NCBI GenBank assembly: GCA_902479065.1 | Contig: CABSNM010000034.1 | Location: 1-12,343, forward strand | Direction: 5' to 3' | DNA length: 12,343 nucleotides | Origin: an uncultured Collinsella sp. | GTDB lineage: Bacteria; Actinomycetota; Coriobacteriia; Coriobacteriales; Coriobacteriaceae | Shown here: one piece after another, positions 7,636 through 12,343 of the stretch | Position numbering within the stretch: the first letter of the stretch is position 1 | How the letters are laid out: each line of letters opens with the position of its first letter | Position numbers and translations under genes: made by a program | The notes under the pieces: generated by a model | Databases searched by the model: none | What the model saw: only the letters and a program-made list of their open reading frames with translations | Told to the model about the DNA's origin: nothing

Positions 7636-7680
7636 ATGTTCACGCATCAGCTAAACATTATCAGCGTAGTAATTATCTGA
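7636..7680 (+). CDS. Putative attenuator leader peptide (Ile/Val-rich)
   Basis: A 14-codon frame encodes MFTHQLNIISVVII and then TGA. AGAGGA at 7620-7625 is a fair ribosome binding site 10 nt before the ATG. An in-frame ATG at 7612 would add eight residues but has no ribosome binding site. Six of the last seven codons are Ile or Val, as in leader peptides that sense branched-chain amino acids in ilv-type attenuators. It is followed by alternative hairpins and an intrinsic terminator before cstA. No homologue is recognised. The call rests on codon content and context, and a chance frame cannot be excluded. Confidence 0.6.
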   Translation: MFTHQLNIISVVII

Positions 7681-7725
7681 TGCGGGTTAGCACATACAGC
7701 TAGCCCGTACGATAACGGGCGGCTG
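7643..7725 (+). promoter_or_regulatory. Alternative hairpins of a probable transcription attenuator
   Basis: Three mutually exclusive stems can be drawn. CGCATCAG (7643-7650) pairs with CTGATGCG (7677-7684), spanning the Ile/Val codons. The stretch 7681-7691 pairs with 7699-7709 (core GGGTTAGC with GCTAGCCC, two wobble pairs). CAGC-TA-GCCCGT (7697-7708) pairs with ACGGGC-G-GCTG (7715-7725). Each shares bases with the next, as in amino-acid attenuators. I could not find a strong antiterminator that includes the 5' arm of the downstream terminator, so the switching logic is incomplete. Confidence 0.5.
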
Positions 7726-7732
7726 ATGAAGA

Positions 7733-7770
7733 TGAGGGCCGTCGAGCGCAACCGACGGCCCTCATTTTTT
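7733..7770 (+). terminator. Intrinsic terminator in front of cstA
   Basis: A perfect 12-bp stem, TGAGGGCCGTCG (7733-7744) with 7753-7764, an 8-nt loop and six T (7765-7770). It lies after the leader promoter and only 35 nt before the cstA start. No gene other than the leader peptide ends here, so it should stop cstA transcription unless it is overridden. Confidence 0.88.
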
Positions 7771-7805
7771 ATGTCTAGGAAGTTCTTTTTAGAGGAGGAA
7801 ATGTA

Positions 7806-9695
7806 ATGAACGGAGTTTTGCTCATGGTTGTGGCCGCGGCGGTGCTCGCCTGCGGCTATCTGGGCTACGGCCGCTGGCTGGCCAACAAGTGGGGCGTTGA
7901 CAAAGAGGCCCTCACGCCGGCCAAGCGCATGAAGGACGGCAACAGCTTCTCGCCCGTCTCCGCCTTCACCGCGTTTTCGCACCAGTTCAGCTCGATCTGC
8001 GGTGCTGGTCCTGTCACGGGTACGATCGTCGCCATGGCCTTTGGCTGGCTGCCCGTCGTGCTCTGGGTCCTCGTCGGCGGCATCTTCTTTGGCGCCGTCC
8101 ACGACTTTGGTGCCCTGTACGCTTCGATGAAGAACAACGGCAAGTCGCTCGCTCAGCTCATCGAGAAGTACATCGGCAAGACCGGCCGTCGCCTGTTCCT
8201 GCTGTTCTGCTGGCTGTTCTGCATCATCGTCATCGCCGCCTTCACCGACATGGTCTGCAAGACGTTCATGTTCACCCCGGCCGTTGACGCTTCTGGTGCT
8301 GCTACCGGTGCCATCGACTTCACCAAGTCCTATGCCGCCGGCTGCGCTGGTACCATTTCCATCCTGTTCACCTTCGTCGCTATCGCCTTTGGTTGGGCCC
8401 AGAAGAAGTTCAACCTCACCGGCGCTGCCGAGTTCGTCACCGGCGTTGTCCTCATGGTTCTCATGTTCGCCGTCGGAATGCAGTTCCCGGTCTACCTGGA
8501 TAAGTTCCAGTGGTTCGCCGTCGTCATGGTCTACCTGGTCTTCGCTGGCGCTATGCCCATCCAGATGCTCAAGACCCCGCGTGACTACCTCACTTCCATC
8601 ATGATGATCGTCATGATCGTCTGCGCTGTCCTCGGCATCGTCGTCCTGGGCGTCAACGGTCAGGCCACTATCACCGCTCCGGTCTTCACCGGCTTCTCCA
8701 CTGCCTCCGGCATGATGTTCCCGGTCCTGTTCGTCTCCGTCGCTTGCGGTGCTCTCTCCGGTTTCCACAGCCTCGTTTCTTCCGGCACCTCTTCCAAGCA
8801 GGTCGAGAAGGAGCAGGACGCCGTCAAGGTCGGTTACGGCGCAATGATCGTCGAGTCCTTCGTCGGCATCCTTGCCATCATCGTTGCCGGCATCATGTTC
8901 TCCGATATGAACACCGCCGGTACCGGCGCCCTCAACGCCGGTGTCGCTTCCACCCCGTTCCAGATCTTCGCCGCTGGCATCTCCCGCGGTATGCAGGCCT
9001 TCGGTGTTGACGGCACGCTCGCTACCGTCTTCATGACCATGAATGTTTCCGCTCTGGCCCTGACCTCGCTCGACGCCGTCGCCCGCATCGCCCGCACCTC
9101 GTTCTCCGAGTTCTTTGCCCAGACCAACGACGCCCTGGCCATCGAGTCCAAGGCCGGCTACATGAAGGTCCTCGGCAACCCCTGGTTCGCCACGGTCGTC
9201 ACCCTGCTTCCCGGTCTCGCCCTCGCTTTTGGTGGCTATGCCAACATCTGGCCGCTCTTTGGTGCTTCCAACCAGCTGCTCGGCGGCATGACCATGATCA
9301 CCCTCGCCGTGTTCTGCAAGTGCACCGGCCGCAAGGGTTGGATGCTCTACGTGCCCGTCGTCTTCCTGCTCTGCTGCACCTTCACCTCGCTGGTCCAGAG
9401 CGCCATGGGCTGCATGACCGCCGTCCAGGCCTACGGTTTCTTCGGTACCATCCCGGCTACCGCCACCACGGCCGCCGTCTCCGTCGCCGCCACCAAGGGC
9501 CTGCAGCTCGTCTTTGCCGTCCTGCTGATGGTCCTGGGCCTCATCGTCGCCGTCAACTGCCTCAAGGAGTTCTTCGGCAAGGAGGCTGGCTCCATGCCTG
9601 ATGAGGAGCCCGAGTGGTCCGATATGGGCAAGGCCGAGTACGGTCGCGCCGCTGCCGCCGAGGCTCCTGCCGACGCCGAGGCCGTCAAGGCCTAG
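7806..9695 (+). CDS. cstA: CstA-family carbon starvation / peptide or pyruvate transporter
   Basis: A polytopic membrane protein of 629 residues with more than ten hydrophobic segments, starting with one at about residues 2-21. The CstA signature block FSSICGAGPVTGTI, then AMAFGWLPVVLWVLVGG and GAVHDFGALYASM, is clear, as are the later CstA blocks around GALSGFHSLVSSGTSSKQ and GASNQLLGG. In Escherichia coli the relatives CstA and BtsT are linked to peptide and pyruvate uptake. The substrate here is not known. AGGAGG (7793-7798) lies 7 nt before the ATG. The gene is shorter than E. coli CstA (about 700 residues) and ends in an acidic, alanine-rich cytoplasmic tail. Codons end strongly in C (GCC, GTC, ATC, TTC), unlike the neighbours, suggesting high expression. 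It has its own promoter, attenuator-like leader and terminator. Confidence 0.93.
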   Translation: MNGVLLMVVAAAVLACGYLGYGRWLANKWGVDKEALTPAKRMKDGNSFSPVSAFTAFSHQFSSICGAGPVTGTIVAMAFGWLPVVLWVLVGGIFFGAVHDFGALYASMKNNGKSLAQLIEKYIGKTGRRLFLLFCWLFCIIVIAAFTDMVCKTFMFTPAVDASGAATGAIDFTKSYAAGCAGTISILFTFVAIAFGWAQKKFNLTGAAEFVTGVVLMVLMFAVGMQFPVYLDKFQWFAVVMVYLVFAGAMPIQMLKTPRDYLTSIMMIVMIVCAVLGIVVLGVNGQATITAPVFTGFSTASGMMFPVLFVSVACGALSGFHSLVSSGTSSKQVEKEQDAVKVGYGAMIVESFVGILAIIVAGIMFSDMNTAGTGALNAGVASTPFQIFAAGISRGMQAFGVDGTLATVFMTMNVSALALTSLDAVARIARTSFSEFFAQTNDALAIESKAGYMKVLGNPWFATVVTLLPGLALAFGGYANIWPLFGASNQLLGGMTMITLAVFCKCTGRKGWMLYVPVVFLLCCTFTSLVQSAMGCMTAVQAYGFFGTIPATATTAAVSVAATKGLQLVFAVLLMVLGLIVAVNCLKEFFGKEAGSMPDEEPEWSDMGKAEYGRAAAAEAPADAEAVKA

Positions 9696-9734
9696 TCGGT
9701 CGGACGGGTTGAATCTCTCATCCATATGACTCGG

Positions 9735-9774
9735 AAAGACCGGGTCCGCAACGACGCGGACTCGGTCTTTTTTT
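9735..9774 (+). terminator. Intrinsic terminator of cstA
   Basis: A 15-bp stem, AAAGACCGGGTCCGC (9735-9749) with 9756-9770, has a single G-T wobble and a 6-nt loop and is followed by T's to 9774. It begins 40 nt after the cstA stop codon. Confidence 0.92.
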
Positions 9775-9838
9775 CATGCGAAAGCGGGTGACGCTCGAGT
9801 GTTCTCGCAGATGTTTTGCGTGGATAAGGGCGTGCGTT

Positions 9839-9863
9839 GTACCATATAGACGTATATGTGTAC
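9839..9863 (+). promoter_or_regulatory. Imperfect dyad before the JetD-like gene, candidate operator
   Basis: GTACCATATA (9839-9848) mirrors TATATGTGTAC (9853-9863) with a GACG spacer and one bulged base. It lies 16-40 nt before the chosen start and includes A/T-rich -10-like sequence (TATAGA, 9845-9850). I could not find a convincing -35 box at normal distance. It could bind a regulator, perhaps the helix-turn-helix-like part of the gene's own product. Confidence 0.4.
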
Positions 9864-9879
9864 ATATGAAAGGGGCCCC

Positions 9880-12060
9880 GTGGCCAAGACGGTATATTCC
9901 GATAATCAAAACAATGTCGATGCTTTGGCTGAGCGCCTGAGCAGCCAGACGTCGCTTTCTGCCGAGCGCGCCAAGCTGGTTGCCTACGACCTGCTCTGCC
10001 GCAAGGCGCTCAAGATTAAGTCGAGTGCGCTGGCGCAGATTTTCCGCTCCGTCGATAAGGAGTGCGACACCAAGGCGATGCGCGATGAGCTTATCGCGGC
10101 AAAGATCGTGACCAAGATCGAGGGTAGCGGCATTAACGGGCGCCCGGCGTTCTATACCATCAATGCCGAGATCCGCGATGCCCAAGAGCAGCCTGCCGAG
10201 TCCGTCGAGGGTTTTGTCGTCGAGGATTCCGCTGACGTGCCTGCTGTGGAAGAAGCTGCTCCGCGTGAGCATGTCGATACCGATGAGTTGCTCGATGAGA
10301 ACGTCGTGCGTGCCTTTACGGCCAAGGCAGGACGCGGCGGTTTTGGCGGGGGTGGCAAGCGCGATGCGCAGCGCCGCGCCCAGCAGGAGCGCTTCCGTCG
10401 CGCCGTTGCTCAAAAGGGTGAGACGGATGCTGAGGCCGTCGAGGAAAAGCCCGTCGGGATGCAGGAGCCGACTCTCGCTCAAGAGCATGCTGAGATCCAG
10501 GAGCCCAAGCGTCGCCGCGGTGCCCACTTTAAGGCCGAGCAGCGAGGTGCCGCATGCGAGGTCCAGGATTCCGTCGAGGCTGCTGACGCGTCCGATGAAC
10601 CGGCCAAGAAGGCTCCGGGTTCATGCCGTCCCGGACGTGGTTTTGAGGGGCGCGCGTATCCCGTAAGGCGTCAGGAGAAGAGTGAACCGGCTTCGACCAC
10701 TCAGGGCGAGAAGGACGAGAAGGCCGTTGAGCCGGTGGCTCGCGAGCAAAAGCCTGTTGAGCCGCAGCTTGAGGTTGATGCCGAGGCCAAGGGCCAGCAG
10801 CCTACTGATGAGCAGACGGAGCAGGGCGCGTCGAGCAAGCCTCGCCGCCGTCGCCATCGTGGGGGCCGCAGTTCCCATGCCGAGACTGCAACCGAGAAGA
10901 CCACGCCGCAGAACGAGGATGCGAAGGCCGAGGTTTCTTCGGGGCAGCCTAAGCGCCAGCCGGCGAAGGAGAGCAAGTTCGATCGTCCGCAGAAGCAGGC
11001 GTCTATGCCGAAGCACGAGCGCAATTCCCAGGGCGATTCTAAGCGCAAGTCTCAGAAGAAGCCGGAGTCTGCCGCAGCAGATACTGCTGCCCAGCAGCCC
11101 AAGTCGTCCGTCCACGGCGAGGTCTCGGCGTTTGCCCTTGCCCGCGTTTTAGGCAGGCAGCTGCTCAAGGTTGTCCCCACGCCTATGGCGCTCTCCAAGA
11201 TCAAGGAGCAGCAGACACAGATCGTAAAGGTCGAGGGCAAGGACGGCAAAAAGGCTCCGCAGCGCACTCAGCACAACGAGATGTCCAACCGCAAGATTGC
11301 CAAGGAAATCGCAATCATCCAGGCTTGGATCGAGCAGAACCGAGGTGCCGATACGCCGGTTGCCTCGCGCCGCCAGCGTGCCTACCAGATCTTTAACGAC
11401 GAGAAGGCTTTTGACGGCAAGCACGGTGAGCGCCTGATCAGGCGTATGACCGAAAAGGGCATCAGCATGCAGGCGATCAAGGTCGCCCCCAATCGCCCCG
11501 TGCACTTTACGGGCTTTTTTACGCTGGGAGCCGACAAGCCGTTCATTATGGTCGAGAACCTGGACACCTACGACGAGATCGTCAAGCTGCTGCGTGGCCG
11601 CAAGCACGCCAAGCTCTTTGGCATCAAGGTGGGCGGCGTGATTTTTGGCGGCGGATGCAAGGCGAGCGTCTCGCATGCCCTGGACGATTATCTGGCCGAG
11701 ATTGGCTATCGCTTTAACTACGTCTACTACGTGGGCGATATCGACCGCGAGGGCGCGCGTATCGTCGAGCAGACTCGCAATGCCAATGTGGTTGAGATTC
11801 GCCTGCATGCCGGCATGTACCGCGCCATGCTCGCCGAGCATAAGCGTCGCGTGAAGGCCGGCGGCGAGTGCGAGCCCGCGGCTGCCAACCAGGGCGTGCC
11901 GCAGAACCTGGCAGCGACGATCAAGGATCTGCCCATGGTTACGCGCGTGCAGTTCCGCAACGTGCTACGCGAGGGCGGACGCATTCCGCAGGAGATCCTG
12001 ATGACCGCAGACTATCGGGATGGCGACTCGGGAAGCTTCGACCGCATGCTCAACAACTAG
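9880..12060 (+). CDS. Orphan JetD/DUF2220-like Toprim protein with N-terminal HTH-like region and long charged linker
   Basis: The product has 726 residues from a GTG at 9880, chosen because AAAGGGG (9869-9875) precedes it. An in-frame ATG at 9856 has no ribosome binding site and lies in a dyad. Residues 1-100 look helical with a winged-helix-like end (GINGRPAFYTI). Residues about 102-410 are low complexity, rich in Glu, Lys, Arg and Gln, with RGGFGGGGKRD (152-162) and KPRRRRHRGGR (320-330). The C-terminal part resembles JetD of Wadjet anti-plasmid systems: SRRQRAYQIFNDEK, ENLDTY (559-564), GGVIFGGG (585-592), YYVGDIDREG (616-625) and RIPQEIL (701-707). Toprim acidic residues Glu559, Asp620 and Asp622 are present, so metal-dependent nuclease activity is plausible. 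No jetA, jetB or jetC is adjacent. The real function is unknown. Confidence 0.75.
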   Translation: MAKTVYSDNQNNVDALAERLSSQTSLSAERAKLVAYDLLCRKALKIKSSALAQIFRSVDKECDTKAMRDELIAAKIVTKIEGSGINGRPAFYTINAEIRDAQEQPAESVEGFVVEDSADVPAVEEAAPREHVDTDELLDENVVRAFTAKAGRGGFGGGGKRDAQRRAQQERFRRAVAQKGETDAEAVEEKPVGMQEPTLAQEHAEIQEPKRRRGAHFKAEQRGAACEVQDSVEAADASDEPAKKAPGSCRPGRGFEGRAYPVRRQEKSEPASTTQGEKDEKAVEPVAREQKPVEPQLEVDAEAKGQQPTDEQTEQGASSKPRRRRHRGGRSSHAETATEKTTPQNEDAKAEVSSGQPKRQPAKESKFDRPQKQASMPKHERNSQGDSKRKSQKKPESAAADTAAQQPKSSVHGEVSAFALARVLGRQLLKVVPTPMALSKIKEQQTQIVKVEGKDGKKAPQRTQHNEMSNRKIAKEIAIIQAWIEQNRGADTPVASRRQRAYQIFNDEKAFDGKHGERLIRRMTEKGISMQAIKVAPNRPVHFTGFFTLGADKPFIMVENLDTYDEIVKLLRGRKHAKLFGIKVGGVIFGGGCKASVSHALDDYLAEIGYRFNYVYYVGDIDREGARIVEQTRNANVVEIRLHAGMYRAMLAEHKRRVKAGGECEPAAANQGVPQNLAATIKDLPMVTRVQFRNVLREGGRIPQEILMTADYRDGDSGSFDRMLNN

Positions 12061-12067
12061 GGCGTTC

Positions 12068-12204
12068 GGCCCCGGGAGAGTGGGGACACCGGCTTAGGTT
12101 TCCTGCTCTACAGTCCTGCTCACGACGGAGGCCACATTAAGTGGCCTCCTGTTCGTGCGGAACTCGCGATAAACCTAAGCCGGTGTCCCCACTCTCCCGG
12201 GGCC
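12068..12204 (+). repeat. Foldback element copy 3 (forward)
   Basis: Arms 12068-12101 and 12171-12204 are a perfect 34-bp inverted repeat around a 69-nt core (12102-12170). The core matches copy 1 at 63 of 69 positions. The central hairpin GGAGGCCAC (12127-12135) with GTGGCCTCC (12141-12149) carries a compensated change. The lower stem can re-pair as CACGA (12121-12125) with TCGTG (12153-12157). The copy starts 7 nt after the stop of the JetD-like gene. No T tract follows the right arm. Confidence 0.9.
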
Positions 12205-12289
12205 TGCGGCTACTTGGTTGTCGCATGCGGCTCGCTTTTCGGAACTGGGCTGATATTTTCTAGATGAAAGGCGCTCTTGGTCCTTATGG

Positions 12290-12343
12290 TGAACTGCCTC
12301 CCATTTCTTGGACACGAGAAATGGGAGGCTTTTTATGCGTGTC
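12290..12343 (+). mobile_element. Probable left end of an IS150-type (IS3 family) insertion sequence, cut by the window edge
   Basis: From 12290 the sequence reads TGAACTGCCTCCCATTTC and then TTGGACAC, which resembles the terminal repeats of IS150-group elements (TG-ACTG-CCC...TTGGAC). As I remember it, IS150 has the same layout, a hairpin formed from the end and the sequence just inside it. Here GCCTCCCATTTCT (12296-12308) pairs perfectly with 12317-12329, followed by five T. GGGAGG (12323-12328) then precedes ATG at 12335, a possible orfA start (MRV...). The same hairpin could act as a terminator against incoming transcripts. Alternatively it is the plain terminator of an unseen small gene. 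Confidence 0.5.

Noticed and set aside
7647..9725. A 692-codon open frame on the - strand, longer than cstA itself
   Set aside because: It is the mirror of the C-ending codon bias of cstA. Its product is Gly/Asp/Glu/His-rich and repetitive with no fold-like pattern, while the + strand frame has clear CstA motifs and a ribosome binding site.
9880..12060. A complete Wadjet operon
   Set aside because: The genes on both sides are cstA and a repeat/insertion sequence end. Nothing resembling JetA, JetB or the SMC protein JetC is in the window.
7009..12204. A dispersed CRISPR array
   Set aside because: Only three copies exist, they are not regularly spaced, one is reversed, and no cas gene is present.
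12263..12343. A small gene starting MKGALGPYGELPP at 12263
   Set aside because: It has no clear ribosome binding site and runs through the perfect hairpin at 12296-12329, which is better explained as an insertion sequence end or terminator.

Overview
The window looks like a chromosomal segment of a high-GC Gram-positive gut actinobacterium of the class Coriobacteriia, most likely Collinsella or a close relative. That assignment rests on gene order, protein character and G/C-rich codon use, not on a database match. All convincing protein genes lie on the + strand.

Positions 1-7000 hold a compact housekeeping operon behind the terminator of an upstream gene: acpS, a bifunctional NAD(P)H-hydrate repair enzyme (nnr), alr, a family-4 uracil-DNA glycosylase, tsaE, and a tsaB-rimI-tsaD triple fusion. 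Gaps are 0-12 nt, and the last two genes overlap, so one transcript is likely. It combines acyl-carrier-protein activation, cofactor repair, D-alanine supply, base-excision repair and most of the tRNA t6A37 machinery.

Positions 7000-7800 carry no ordinary gene but are rich in structure. Two copies of a foldback element lie there in opposite orientation, and a third copy lies at 12068-12204. Each has a 69-nt core and long, perfectly complementary arms whose sequence differs from copy to copy. After them comes a promoter and a leader region with a 14-codon open frame ending Ile-Ile-Ser-Val-Val-Ile-Ile, alternative hairpins and an intrinsic terminator. This reads as a branched-chain-amino-acid-type attenuator in front of cstA, a CstA-family peptide/pyruvate-type transporter with the strong codon bias of a highly expressed gene.

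Positions 9700-12060 hold a cstA terminator, an operator-like dyad and a 726-residue protein. Its C-terminal third has the hallmarks of JetD/DUF2220, the Toprim nuclease of Wadjet systems. No jetA, jetB or jetC lies beside it, and the N-terminal part is a helix-turn-helix-like segment plus about 300 residues of low-complexity charged linker. The window ends just inside what looks like the left end of an IS150-type (IS3 family) insertion sequence.

The two strongest candidates for something undescribed are the variable-arm foldback elements and the orphan JetD-like protein. The attenuator in front of cstA is a third.
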